Assembly (NCBI RefSeq): GCF_020524905.1
Contig: NZ_JAIVKI010000008.1
Span: 118,075-182,074 of the forward strand
Length of the DNA stretch: 64,000 nucleotides
Source of the DNA: Microbulbifer variabilis
GTDB taxonomy: Bacteria > Pseudomonadota > Gammaproteobacteria > Pseudomonadales > Cellvibrionaceae
Direction of reading: 5' to 3'
Part shown: one piece after another, positions 18,015 through 26,609 of the stretch
Layout: each line of letters opens with the position of its first letter
How positions within the stretch are numbered: the first letter of the stretch is position 1
Notes under the pieces: generated by a model
What the model saw: the letters and a program-made list of their open reading frames with translations, nothing else
The model's database searches: none
What the model was told of the DNA's origin: nothing
Program-made: the position numbers and the translations under genes

Positions 18015-18533
18015 AATTTATCCCCCAAATTTTTTACAAATATCACTTCACAACATCCACCAACAAAAACCGGACATTAACCTCTACATATGACAATCAG
18101 AAAAATCCTTTCACTGATTTTTTACTCAACAACCCCCGACGTAAGTAATGTTAAAAATTCATTAAATACAAGCCCACCCAGAACCAAAAAAATTAGGAGG
18201 GATGATTGTACAAACTAGGCAGAACTTCTCGCGGAACATGTACATTCACAATGCAGTCCCGGATTTTACGACTGACCACCCAAAAATATATGACCAGGGT
18301 GACACCCTAACCTCTTTTAAACAGCCTGTCTCGAAAATTGGCACAAATATCCAAAATAAATATCGATCACTTAGAAACACACAAATTATTCAAATTAATT
18401 CGCAGTCAACATAAGGCGGCAATAATGAAAAAACACAAAAAAACATTTCGATTAAGTAAAAATTACTACCCAAAGATTTATCAATAGAATCACCACAATC
18501 TTAATAAAATAAATTTTCTGTAAGAAGGGAATG
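18015..18533. other. AT-rich intergenic region
   Basis: Spacer upstream of the luxR-type gene, clearly richer in A/T than the flanking coding DNA. Short open frames (for example 18202-18414 on the plus strand) have no recognisable similarity or convincing start. The luxR promoter must lie here, but no consensus box stands out. Confidence 0.4.
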
Positions 18534-18686
18534 ATGAATTTAAGACTGAGACCTACAGATTTACCGGCAAGAAATGAACGACTGGAAAGGGCGCAAGACA
18601 TGAACTTGAGAATATCCTCACTACGACAACGGTCATTCCCTAACCCCCTAGAAAGTGACCATATAAAACAACCACTTAATTATTAG
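18534..18686 (+). CDS. Candidate 50-residue small protein
   Basis: An ATG (18534; a second directly before it at 18531) follows GAAGGGA and opens a 50-codon frame ending TAG at 18686. The peptide is Arg- and Leu-rich (LRLRPTDLPARNERLERAQ), with no Cys and no signal peptide. It lies just upstream of the cytochrome b-like gene. I do not recognise it. Its support is only the ribosome site and the length in AT-rich DNA, so it may be chance. Confidence 0.25.
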   Translation: MNLRLRPTDLPARNERLERAQDMNLRISSLRQRSFPNPLESDHIKQPLNY

Positions 18687-18774
18687 GAAATGACTGTCTT
18701 GCACTGTATTCACACAGGAATATCGGCCCAGCCTGATATCGCTGAATACATCAATGCGGTAAGGAATGGATACC

Positions 18775-19386
18775 ATGCTACACAAGCTGCACAGAATATC
18801 AGCACTATTAATCAGTTTATATGTGCTTTTTCACCTAACAAATCATGTTATCGCTCTGGGAGGGGTTTCGGCACATATCAATTTCATGGAAAACTTACGG
18901 CCAATTTATCGAGCAAAAGTAATTGAACCCATACTGCTGTTCTGTGCACTTTTCCAAGTAACCTCGGGTATTATTTTTATTGCTCGAAGATGGGGGAAAC
19001 GCAGGGGCTTCTTTGACCATGCTCAGGCAATATCCGGTGGCTACCTGGCATTTTTCCTGATGTTTCATGTTTCCGCAGTAATGTATGGCCGATTGGTGCA
19101 GGGATTGGATACCAACTTTTTCTTTGCCGCTGCGGGGCTGCAACCTGGTGCCTATCCGTGGTTTTTTCTCCCATACTATACGCTCGCAGTGGTGGCCTAT
19201 TTCACGCATTTGGCCTGTGGTCTTCGCTGGATTCTGAGAGAACACCTATCTACACAAACTCTTAACCGCGCCGCAGGCGGTGTTATGACAGTAGGATTAC
19301 TACTTGGGTTAACCATTGTCAGCACATTTAGTGGGGCTATCTACCCAATAGCATTGCCAAATGAATACTGTCTGAATAAATGTTGA
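18775..19386 (+). CDS. Succinate dehydrogenase/fumarate reductase cytochrome b-like membrane protein
   Basis: 203 aa from ATG 18775, 9 nt after AAGGA; the in-frame ATG at 18766 directly abuts that site and is unlikely. About five transmembrane helices with His residues inside them (LFHLTNH near residue 20, FLMFHVSAVMYGR, FTHLACGLRW), the pattern of the four/five-helix quinone/haem b anchor of SQR/QFR complexes. No flavoprotein or iron-sulfur subunit is encoded nearby, so it is an orphan anchor-like protein and its redox partner is unknown. It sits between the biosynthetic operon and epmB, with no sign of co-transcription. Confidence 0.55.
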   Translation: MLHKLHRISALLISLYVLFHLTNHVIALGGVSAHINFMENLRPIYRAKVIEPILLFCALFQVTSGIIFIARRWGKRRGFFDHAQAISGGYLAFFLMFHVSAVMYGRLVQGLDTNFFFAAAGLQPGAYPWFFLPYYTLAVVAYFTHLACGLRWILREHLSTQTLNRAAGGVMTVGLLLGLTIVSTFSGAIYPIALPNEYCLNKC

Positions 19387-19516
19387 TTACACTCTGGTGG
19401 ATTTACAGCTACGGGGGGCCATTAGCTACTTAAGCCCAAAACAAATGCCCCCTGAAAGCGATTAGTAACCGGGAGATTTAGCTAAAGAATTCTGCACTTA
19501 TTGCCACAATCTACTG

Positions 19517-20557
19517 TCACTTATTATTGCCACTTTCCACCGGCGACTTGGAGAAGGCCCCTGGGACTTCACGCACCAGTTTTGGTACCAAATAACCAGG
19601 CAGCCGGTGACGCAACTCTTCGATAATAGCCAGAGCCTCTTCGTCACACACTTCGAAATGCGCTGCGCCATTTACTTTGTCCAATTGGTGAACGTAGTAA
19701 GGCAGTACCCCTGCGTCAAATAGTGCCTCGCTTAAATTTTCCATGGCACTAATGTTGTCATTCACACCTCGCAGCAAGACCGACTGATTGAGCAAAGTGA
19801 CACCGGCACCGCGCAGGCGCGCTAGTCCAGCACGCACTTCGCTATCGATCTCATTGGCGTGATTACAGTGCAGGACCAACACCGGTTTCAAACGCGAATG
19901 GCTGAACCAGGACAGCATCTCATCGGTAATACGGCTCGGTGCCACTATGGGCACACGACTGTGGATACGAAGTTTATTGAGATGAGGGATCTGTGCCAGC
20001 TCTCCGGCAAGCCAGCCGAGTTGGCGATCGTTCAACACCAGTGGGTCGCCACCGCTCAGTATCACCTCGCGCAATTCGCTGCGTGCGCGCACATAGTCAA
20101 GTGCTGCAAACCACTGCTGGCGATTCAGGTGATTGTCACCGTAGGGAAATTCCCGACGGAAACAGTAACGACAATTTACCGCGCACTGCCCCGCCGTGAT
20201 AAACAGTAGGCGGCCATGGTATTTATGCACCACCCCGGGCAGCGGATTCGCCTCAGCTTCCTGCAACGGATCGGCACTAAAGCCCGGAACCACTTCCAGC
20301 TCTGCGGCACCCGGCAATACTTGCAGTAACAGCGGGTCATTCGGATCGGCTTTGCGCATGCGGCGAATAAACGGGCGCGACACCCGCAAGGCGAACTTAT
20401 CGCTGGCACGCTGGGCCCAGGGTAATTGCGCCGGATCAAGCTGTAATAATTGAATCAACTCTTCGGGGTCGGTGACCAGGTCTGAAAGTTCATCCTGCCA
20501 GCGGCGGGCTTCGCGGATACCAATCAATTCACAGTCGACAGCTGGGGGGTTCGCCAT
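19517..20557 (-). CDS. epmB: EF-P (R)-beta-lysine-forming 2,3-aminomutase EpmB
   Basis: 346 aa from ATG 20557; a longer frame upstream starts with low-complexity sequence and is not family-like. Radical SAM enzyme: the CxxxCxxC cluster motif appears as CAVNCRYCFRR, followed by ILSGGDPL and the PLP-lysine region near the C-terminus (YYVHQLDKVNGAAHF). It isomerises lysine to (R)-beta-lysine, which EpmA (gene at 23921) attaches to EF-P Lys34 (gene at 23295). epmB is commonly divergent from efp; here two unrelated genes separate them. Confidence 0.92.
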   Translation of the reverse strand: MANPPAVDCELIGIREARRWQDELSDLVTDPEELIQLLQLDPAQLPWAQRASDKFALRVSRPFIRRMRKADPNDPLLLQVLPGAAELEVVPGFSADPLQEAEANPLPGVVHKYHGRLLFITAGQCAVNCRYCFRREFPYGDNHLNRQQWFAALDYVRARSELREVILSGGDPLVLNDRQLGWLAGELAQIPHLNKLRIHSRVPIVAPSRITDEMLSWFSHSRLKPVLVLHCNHANEIDSEVRAGLARLRGAGVTLLNQSVLLRGVNDNISAMENLSEALFDAGVLPYYVHQLDKVNGAAHFEVCDEEALAIIEELRHRLPGYLVPKLVREVPGAFSKSPVESGNNK

Positions 20558-21255
20558 AGGAATTCGCACAGGGGGGAGCAACACTAGAGAAGTGGCAATT
20601 GTACCAGAAGCTGGCCCAGGCATAGACACCCCAGGTAATCGGCCACCTGGGCTGGCAGCGGCGCCCTTGAAGGAAGAAAAACTACGTAGCGCAGATCCTG
20701 AGCCAGAAAGAACAAAAACCACACAGTCATAGTGGCTTAAAAGCCAACTAATATCGGTTCCAGCTGGGCCCTAGGCCAGCCTTACAATGCCTGAGCGCAT
20801 AAAAGGGGACTTTAGCCAGGTATTTTCTACTCGACAATTATTCAACTTTGTCACAGAAACAATAAAAAAAAATCGACGAAAAAGTGGATGTCTCACAACC
20901 CGTAAAAGCAATAAAAATAACTCTTTACTTATTAGAAAAGGCGCACTGCCTGGCTTAAAAGCGAAGTGGTAACTCCGCCATGTGTATAAGTAAAAGCTCA
21001 CTCCAAATTATAAAAAATACCAATAACAGAAATTTAACCATCAATATAAAAATATTACTGACCGTACAAATTTCTTTATAAAAATCTTCACAATTCCCCC
21101 ATTCACAACAGGGTTAATAGGGTGTTAATTTAGCCAAAGACAAAGCGATAACATCCTTGTCTTTCTTGAAATCAGTGCACTCGAATTTCAATAAAAATAA
21201 GTCCGGGCATCTCCCCCGTCCAATAAAAATGGAATTACAAAAAAGGAAAAATTCG
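20558..21255. other. Intergenic region between epmB and the diiron-oxygenase gene
   Basis: About 700 bases. The epmB-proximal 200 bases are GC-rich; the rest is A/T-rich with poly-A stretches. A 61-codon frame at 20787-20972 (plus) has no ribosome site or similarity, so I do not call it. No clear promoter consensus could be fixed by eye. Confidence 0.4.
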
Positions 21256-21966
21256 ATGGAAATGCAGCTCGAATTACTTGAGGCCAACAAAGATTTACTG
21301 ATTGAGCAGACCCGCGCTCATCCGTTCCTCAAGCGCTGCCGCGATGGCTCCATAACCATGGAAGAGCTGAAAATTTTCCTGGTCCAACAGGGAATCTACA
21401 GCAGCTATTTCGTGCGTTACCTCTGTGCGATGATGGCCAACCTCCCCAGCAATAAGGAAGTCCTTGAACTGGCGGAGAACCTTATGGAAGAACTGGGCTT
21501 GGAGCCCGACAGCCCCAAACCCCATGCCGAAATTTACCGCGAGACCCTCGAGCACTTTGGTCTGAGCCTGGAAAACGCAGAAATTCTGCCCGGTACCCAA
21601 CACCTGATCGACACCATGTTCCAGCATTGCCGCGACCTGCGCGCAAGCTCTGGCCTGGGCGCACTTTGCCTGGGTGCCGAAGCATTGGTGCCGGACCTTT
21701 ATAGCGATATCGTAGCCGGCTTCCGCGCCCGCGGCGTAGCCGATGAGCAATTAACTTTCTTCCTGCTGCACATCGAATGCGATGACGGCCACGCGGAAAC
21801 CATCCGCGATATTATGGTCGAGATCGGCAGCAAAGATGCCTCCCAACTCGATGTAATGCTCGATGCGGGGCGCCGCCTGGTGCAAGCCCGCCAACAGTTC
21901 TTCGACTCTATCGAAACTGCCTACCGCGCCTCGAGCCAGAACCAGCCCCAAGCGATTTCCGCCTAA
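21256..21966 (+). CDS. Haem-oxygenase-like diiron enzyme (PqqC/CADD/TenA fold)
   Basis: 236 aa from ATG 21256 after AAAAGGAAAA. All-helical iron-containing redox enzyme of the haem-oxygenase-like (HDO) superfamily. Candidate metal ligands are in order: Glu in LMEELG, His in KPHAEIY, Glu in GAEALVPDLY, then His/Asp/His in LLHIECDDGHAET. Relatives with this fold include CADD (p-aminobenzoate formation), UndA (fatty acid decarboxylation) and BesC (amino acid cleavage). The substrate here cannot be named. A class II aldolase gene follows by 190 bp in the same direction. It lies about 4 kb past the aminohydroxybenzoate operon but is not part of it. Confidence 0.72.
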   Translation: MEMQLELLEANKDLLIEQTRAHPFLKRCRDGSITMEELKIFLVQQGIYSSYFVRYLCAMMANLPSNKEVLELAENLMEELGLEPDSPKPHAEIYRETLEHFGLSLENAEILPGTQHLIDTMFQHCRDLRASSGLGALCLGAEALVPDLYSDIVAGFRARGVADEQLTFFLLHIECDDGHAETIRDIMVEIGSKDASQLDVMLDAGRRLVQARQQFFDSIETAYRASSQNQPQAISA

Positions 21967-22155
21967 GCCGTGTGTGCCCAGCCATTGAGTCTGGCTGGGC
22001 ACATCACAGGGACGTGTGCGCAACAGTAAAACAGTAAAATAGCTGCGCTTGTTGTCGCGAATAATTAAAACAATTGAATGGGAATTTTCTACAGGAGTTC
22101 TGCCTGTCGGCGTCAACTTCTGAGAAATTGCCTTTCGTAAGCAATGGAGTCAAAT

Positions 22156-22950
22156 ATGGCTGAAACACTATCAATGAATAAAGGCGAGCTGATCGAGCGC
22201 GCCAGCGAATCCATGAAACAGCATCTGGGTGTGCCCGACTGGTCCCTGCGCGAAAAGCTCGCACTGACCTGTCGAATTCTTTTTGCCCACGGACACGACT
22301 CCGGTCTAGCCGGGCAAATAACCGCCCGCGCAGAAACTCCCGGAAATTATTACACCCAACGCCTGGGGCTGGGTTTTGATGAAATTACAGCATCCAACCT
22401 GCTGGAAGTGAACGAAGACCTGGAGGTTTTATCCGGAGAGGGTATGGCCAACCCAGCCAACCGCTTCCACACCTGGATTTATCGCGCGCGCCCGGATGTA
22501 AAATGCATCGTGCATTCTCATCCAATCCATATTTCCGCCCTGTCCATGCTGGAGCGCCCGCTGAAGATTTCCCATATGGACGCCTGCATGCTGTACGACG
22601 ATATCGCCTTCCTCAAGGAATGGCCCGGTGTGCCAGTGGGCAACAGCGAGGGCGAACTGATTGCCGAGGCGATCGGTGACAAGCGCGCTATTCTGCTCGC
22701 CCATCACGGCCTGATCATCGCCTGTCGCTCCGTAGAAGAGGCCTGCTCCATGGCCCTGCAGTGCGAGCGCGCTGCGCACCTGCAAATGCTGGCGGAGTCT
22801 TCCGGTACCATTCAGGACATTAAACCGGAGCTCGGCCGCGAGGCGCACGACTGGATCTTGCAGGAAAAACGCAGTCAGGCCACCTTCGCCTACTACGCCA
22901 GACGCCTGCTGCGGGATATCGATAAAACTACCGATAACCCCCTGGGCTGA
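22156..22950 (+). CDS. Class II aldolase/adducin family protein
   Basis: 264 aa from ATG 22156, 6 nt after GGAG; an ATG at 22144 has no ribosome site. Visible zinc-site motifs are VHSHPIHISAL (His-x-His) and the LLAHHGLIIA segment supplying the third His; a catalytic Glu/Asp lies upstream. The family includes fuculose-phosphate and ribulose-phosphate aldolases/epimerases and decarboxylases acting on sugar phosphates or related keto compounds. It may be co-transcribed with the diiron enzyme upstream, suggesting a two-step pathway of unknown product. A stem-loop follows it (22976-23001). Confidence 0.75.
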   Translation: MAETLSMNKGELIERASESMKQHLGVPDWSLREKLALTCRILFAHGHDSGLAGQITARAETPGNYYTQRLGLGFDEITASNLLEVNEDLEVLSGEGMANPANRFHTWIYRARPDVKCIVHSHPIHISALSMLERPLKISHMDACMLYDDIAFLKEWPGVPVGNSEGELIAEAIGDKRAILLAHHGLIIACRSVEEACSMALQCERAAHLQMLAESSGTIQDIKPELGREAHDWILQEKRSQATFAYYARRLLRDIDKTTDNPLG

Positions 22951-22975
22951 TAAACAGTCACCGCCACCTTTACTC

Positions 22976-23001
22976 GTCCGCGGGTCCAATACCCCGCGGA
23001 C
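22976..23001 (+). terminator. Stem-loop after the class II aldolase gene
   Basis: GTCCGCGGG (22976-22984) pairs perfectly with CCCGCGGAC (22993-23001) across an 8-nt loop. It lies 26 bases after the stop codon. No U-tract follows, so termination would be weak or factor-assisted. Confidence 0.5.
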
Positions 23002-23100
23002 TGTGGCACTACCGCACCCGGCACTAACCAGGCCCTCCGCAGCCGCTCATTGCAGCACTACAAATAACCACGCGGAGTCGTTCAAGGCGTCGCCCTCCTG

Positions 23101-23106
23101 TATAAT
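23101..23106 (+). promoter_or_regulatory. Candidate -10 box for efp
   Basis: A perfect TATAAT, followed by a ~180-nt leader before the efp start at 23295. No good -35 hexamer sits 16-18 bases upstream, so the assignment rests on the -10 alone. The leader has several GC-rich inverted segments but no riboswitch I recognise. Confidence 0.45.
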
Positions 23107-23294
23107 CCCGCCCCAACATTTCAGGGTCGCCGGTAAAGTCTCTGCGCCGCGGCCGAACGAGTCGCCTGCAGCTACCAGTTTTGGCGGGAGCAAACGGGAT
23201 ACCCAGGGCTGAACCGGGCCGAGGTCGGGTTTAAGCTTGGGAAAAACTCGTTAAATATCAAAAAGATACATGACTTATAAGGGCTCTAATTGCT

Positions 23295-23867
23295 ATGGCT
23301 AATTACTCTACCAACGAATTCAAGGGCGGCCTCAAGGTCATGCTCGACGGCGATCCCTGCTCTATCGTGGAAAACGAGTTCGTCAAACCTGGCAAGGGCC
23401 AGGCGTTCAACCGGGTCAAACTGCGCAACCTGAAAACCGGCCGTGTATGGGAGCGTACCTTCCGCTCCGGCGAAAGCCTGGAAGGCGCGGACGTTGTGGA
23501 CCGCGAGATGGAATACCTCTACAACGATGGAGAGTTCTTCCATTTTATGGAGCCGGAAACCTTCGAACAGCATCAGGCCAGCACCGATGCAGTAGGCGAC
23601 GCAGCCAAGTGGCTGAAGGAACAAGATGTATACACCGTTACCCTGTACAACGGCTCTCCGCTGGCGGTCACCCCGCCCAATCATGTGATTCTGGAAATTA
23701 GCGATACCGATCCTGGCGTGCGCGGTGACACCGCCCAGGGCGGCACCAAGCCTGCCACCCTGGTGACCGGCGCCGTGGTGAAAGTGCCCCTGTTCCTGGA
23801 AATCGGCGAGACCATCAAGGTCGACACCCGCACCGGTGAATACCTGGGCCGAGCCAAAGAAGACTGA
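23295..23867 (+). CDS. efp: Elongation factor P
   Basis: 190 aa, full length. The N-terminal KOW-like domain carries the modification loop VKPGKGQAF; the target Lys falls at position 34, the EpmA-type beta-lysylation site. The two OB domains follow, ending with [18 protein letters not shown] enters the ribosomal E site and relieves stalling at polyproline stretches. epmB and epmA in the same window complete the modification route. A strong stem-loop separates it from epmA. Confidence 0.97.
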   Translation: MANYSTNEFKGGLKVMLDGDPCSIVENEFVKPGKGQAFNRVKLRNLKTGRVWERTFRSGESLEGADVVDREMEYLYNDGEFFHFMEPETFEQHQASTDAVGDAAKWLKEQDVYTVTLYNGSPLAVTPPNHVILEISDTDPGVRGDTAQGGTKPATLVTGAVVKVPLFLEIGETIKVDTRTGEYLGRAKED

Positions 23868-23881
23868 TTTCCCCACCTCTC

Positions 23882-23904
23882 GTGGGCGGCCGCCGGCCGC
23901 CCAC
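23882..23904 (+). terminator. Stem-loop between efp and epmA
   Basis: GTGGGCGGCC-gcc-GGCCGCCCAC, a perfect 10-bp stem in the 53-nt gap. It lacks a U-tract and may reduce read-through into epmA, giving less modification enzyme than EF-P, or stabilise the efp 3' end. Confidence 0.5.
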
Positions 23905-23920
23905 AGCCTGAGCCCATTCC

Positions 23921-24874
23921 ATGACCACTGACCTTTGGCGCCCTAGCGCCACAATTAAAGCCCTGCGCCATCGCGCCGCACTGCTCACTGAAATCCGCCA
24001 GTTCTTTGCCCAGCGCCAGGTGTTGGAAACCGAAGTGCCTGTGCTCTCCCGCCGCGCCACCAGCGACCCGCATATCGAATCTATCCCCGTACAGTGCGGC
24101 GGTGACAACGCCTACCTGGCCACCAGCCCGGAGTTTGGTCTCAAGCGCCTGTTAGCCGCGGGTCTCGGTGACTGCTACTACCTGGGTAAGGCATTCCGCC
24201 AGGGTGAAGCGGGTAGCCGCCACAATCCGGAATTCACCATGCTGGAGTGGTACCGCTGCGGCTGGGATGATCGCCGCCTGATGAAAGAGGTAGCTGATCT
24301 ACTCAGTGGAATACTGAAGATCCAACAGGTGCAGTCACTCAGCTACAGGGAATTGTTCCAACGCGAATTACAGCTGGATCCCCACAGCGCCAGCGACAAT
24401 GAATTACTTCGTTGCGTCGAAGAAGAGATGGATCTAGCTTTTAGTCCCGCTGATCGCAGCGAATGTCTGGACTTATTGATGAGCCATCGCCTGGAACCCG
24501 CTATGGGTGAAGGGATTACTCTGCTGTACGATTTTCCCGCCGACCAGGCGGCACTTGCCAAGGTAATTCCAGATAACAGCGGCACCCCGGTGGCGCGACG
24601 CTTCGAAGCCTATGTGGGCGGACTGGAGCTGGCCAACGGTTATTGGGAACTGACCGATAGCGCGGAGCAGCTGCGCCGCTTCAAGGCAGATCACACCTAC
24701 CGCCAAAAACACGACCTCAACCTCTATCCGTATGAGGAGCGATTGGTGGAAGCACTTCGAATGGGTATGCCCGAATGTGCCGGTGTGGCACTTGGAATAG
24801 ATCGTTTATTAATGTTGGCTGGTGGCTATAAAACTATTGAGGAAGTGATCGCCTTTCCTATTGAGCGCGCTTGA
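23921..24874 (+). CDS. epmA: EF-P lysyl/beta-lysyl transferase EpmA (GenX/PoxA)
   Basis: 317 aa. It matches the catalytic core of class II lysyl-tRNA synthetase without the anticodon-binding domain, as expected for EpmA. Motif 2 (RQGEAGSRHNPEFTMLEWYR) and motif 3 (GMPECAGVALGIDRLLML) are clear. It activates (R)-beta-lysine made by EpmB (19517-20557) and attaches it to Lys34 of EF-P, encoded directly upstream. The C-terminus ends 39 nt before the stop of the convergent acetyltransferase gene. Confidence 0.95.
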   Translation: MTTDLWRPSATIKALRHRAALLTEIRQFFAQRQVLETEVPVLSRRATSDPHIESIPVQCGGDNAYLATSPEFGLKRLLAAGLGDCYYLGKAFRQGEAGSRHNPEFTMLEWYRCGWDDRRLMKEVADLLSGILKIQQVQSLSYRELFQRELQLDPHSASDNELLRCVEEEMDLAFSPADRSECLDLLMSHRLEPAMGEGITLLYDFPADQAALAKVIPDNSGTPVARRFEAYVGGLELANGYWELTDSAEQLRRFKADHTYRQKHDLNLYPYEERLVEALRMGMPECAGVALGIDRLLMLAGGYKTIEEVIAFPIERA

Positions 24875-24912
24875 TACTTGAATCGTTGGGACAACGAGCA
24901 GATCAGCCCCTC

Positions 24913-25707
24913 TCAAGGTGTGTACATATAGCGCGCCACCTCACCCACGGCAAAGAAGCCACAATCCAGTGGCAACTGCTGACGCTCCGCCGGTACCAGC
25001 GCCACCAGGCTGCGGTGATGGCTAGCCTGGGCCTGCTGCAGCAGGTGGTGAAACAGAGCTCTGCCAATTCCACGCCCCCGGTACTCCTGCAGAGTCACCA
25101 GATCGTAGAGGCCCAGGGCATCGGCGGAGGCAAACAGGCAGCCCGCCGCCACCGGGATATCCTTCAGGCGCGCCAAAAAGAACCTGAGCCGAGCACGCCG
25201 CTGCTCGGGAATCTCCGCCAGCCCTGTATAAAACTTTTGCAACTCCGCAGCCTCCAGGGCACTGCCGCACTCCGCTGCCTGCACTTCGGCATAGTCAGAC
25301 AGCGCCTCTCTATCGACCGCAGAGACCACCAGCTCATCCACAGTCTGCGCAACGCCCTGCACTGCCAAACGCTCAATTTCTGCGGCCATGGCCACCAATG
25401 ATTGCTTACGCTGCAACCCCATCTGCGCCAGAGCCTCGTCATCCAGGGGCTTGGAGGCACTGTGCCACAAGGTAAAAGGGCTGTGGCGCTCGGCAAAATA
25501 GTCCAATGCGAAACGCTGCAGTATGCGCGGCGGCATCACCGTATTGGAAACCGCCTGGTTGAGGCGGCCCGACAAAAGGCCGGTATCACTGCGTACAATG
25601 CCGGTGATCTCTTTAGTGTGATTGGGGTTGAGCAGGCCCGCGCAATAACCGGCGTGGGCCTCTAGATTGCGACAGACGAGATTTTTGGCGCTGAGACTGT
25701 ATTTCAT
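24913..25707 (-). CDS. GNAT-family N-acetyltransferase
   Basis: 264 aa starting at ATG 25707 (MKYSLSAKN); the longer upstream frame is not family-like. The C-terminal third has the GNAT acetyl-CoA-binding motif A, seen as LVTLQEYRGRGIGRALFHHLL, followed by a YMY strand near the end. The N-terminal ~120 residues are not recognisable as a second domain by eye. Substrate unknown. Its neighbour upstream in the same direction is cysE. Confidence 0.7.
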   Translation of the reverse strand: MKYSLSAKNLVCRNLEAHAGYCAGLLNPNHTKEITGIVRSDTGLLSGRLNQAVSNTVMPPRILQRFALDYFAERHSPFTLWHSASKPLDDEALAQMGLQRKQSLVAMAAEIERLAVQGVAQTVDELVVSAVDREALSDYAEVQAAECGSALEAAELQKFYTGLAEIPEQRRARLRFFLARLKDIPVAAGCLFASADALGLYDLVTLQEYRGRGIGRALFHHLLQQAQASHHRSLVALVPAERQQLPLDCGFFAVGEVARYMYTP

Positions 25708-25749
25708 GGATACAAGGATAGTTCCGTTTATCCAACTCCCTAAAGAACG

Positions 25750-25771
25750 AAAAACCCCGCACACAGCGAGG
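25750..25771 (-). terminator. Intrinsic terminator of cysE
   Basis: On the minus strand CCTCGC-tgtgt-GCGGGG (one G-U pair) is followed by UUUUU. It lies directly after the cysE stop codon. Confidence 0.75.
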
Positions 25772-25777
25772 CCGCGG

Positions 25778-26608
25778 TTATTGCTTTTCCACTTGTGAAA
25801 GCGCGCACTGATCCATAGACATTGCCGGCTGGGCGCAAGTCGCCGGTCCCACCACTTTGGCCGGCACACCGGCTACCAGGGTCTTTGCCGGCACCGGTTT
25901 TAACACCACACTGCCAGAGGCCACTTGGGCGCACTCGCCCACTTCGATATTGCCCAACACCTTGCTGCCGGCACCGATCAAAACCCCACAGCGGATCTTG
26001 GGGTGGCGGTCACCACTCTCCTTACCAGTTCCCCCTAGGGTCACCGACTGCATAATGGAAACATTGTTCTCCACTACCGCAGTCTCACCAATCACAATGC
26101 CGGTGGCGTGATCCAGCAGGATGCCCTCCCCCACCTTTGCCGCGGGGTGAATATCCACACTGAACACCACCGAGACCCGGTGCTGTAAAAACATGGCTAA
26201 AGAACGGCGCTGTTGCTGCCACAACCAATGCGCCACCCGGTGCACCTGCAGGGCGTGAAACCCTTTGAAATACAGGAAGGGCTCATGCATGGAGTTGCAG
26301 GCGGAGTCGCGCAGGTAAGTGGCATTCAGATCCGCGCGCGCGGCGCGGCCGATGCCTGGGTCCGCCGCCAATGCTTCATCGATTACCTCGCGAATTAGCA
26401 GTGCCGGTGCCACTGCGTTGTCCAGCTTGTTGGCCAGATGAAAACTGAGCGCCGCCTCCAGCGAACTATGGTTGAGAATAGTGGCGTGCAGGAAGCTGGC
26501 CAGAATCGGCTCGCGCTCGACCTGCTGCGCCACTTCGATGCGGATTCTCTCCCACAATAAATCCGAATTTGCCTCGGTGCTTGACGCATTCAGGATGGAT
26601 TTTTCCAT
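25778..26608 (-). CDS. cysE: Serine O-acetyltransferase
   Basis: 276 aa. The N-terminal helical domain (about 1-150) has the LRDSACNSMHEPFLYFKGFHALQ segment typical of CysE. A left-handed beta-helix of hexapeptide repeats (about 150-255) carries HPAAKVGEGILLDHATGIVIGE with the catalytic Asp-His. It makes O-acetylserine from serine and acetyl-CoA, the first step of cysteine synthesis. The C-terminal tail is the region that usually binds CysK and cysteine. The gene begins directly after srkA (stop 26610), suggesting co-transcription. Confidence 0.95.
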   Translation of the reverse strand: MEKSILNASSTEANSDLLWERIRIEVAQQVEREPILASFLHATILNHSSLEAALSFHLANKLDNAVAPALLIREVIDEALAADPGIGRAARADLNATYLRDSACNSMHEPFLYFKGFHALQVHRVAHWLWQQQRRSLAMFLQHRVSVVFSVDIHPAAKVGEGILLDHATGIVIGETAVVENNVSIMQSVTLGGTGKESGDRHPKIRCGVLIGAGSKVLGNIEVGECAQVASGSVVLKPVPAKTLVAGVPAKVVGPATCAQPAMSMDQCALSQVEKQ

Positions 26609-26609
26609 T

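Noticed and set aside
18202..18414. 70-codon ORF upstream of the luxR-type gene
   Set aside because: A/T-rich, no convincing ribosome site or similarity; most likely chance.
20558..20722. 55-codon N-terminal extension of EpmB
   Set aside because: Low-complexity Ser/Gly/Pro sequence absent from the family; ATG 20557 gives the normal length.
20787..20972. 61-codon ORF in the epmB-HDO spacer
   Set aside because: Lys/Asn-rich translation of A-rich DNA without ribosome site.
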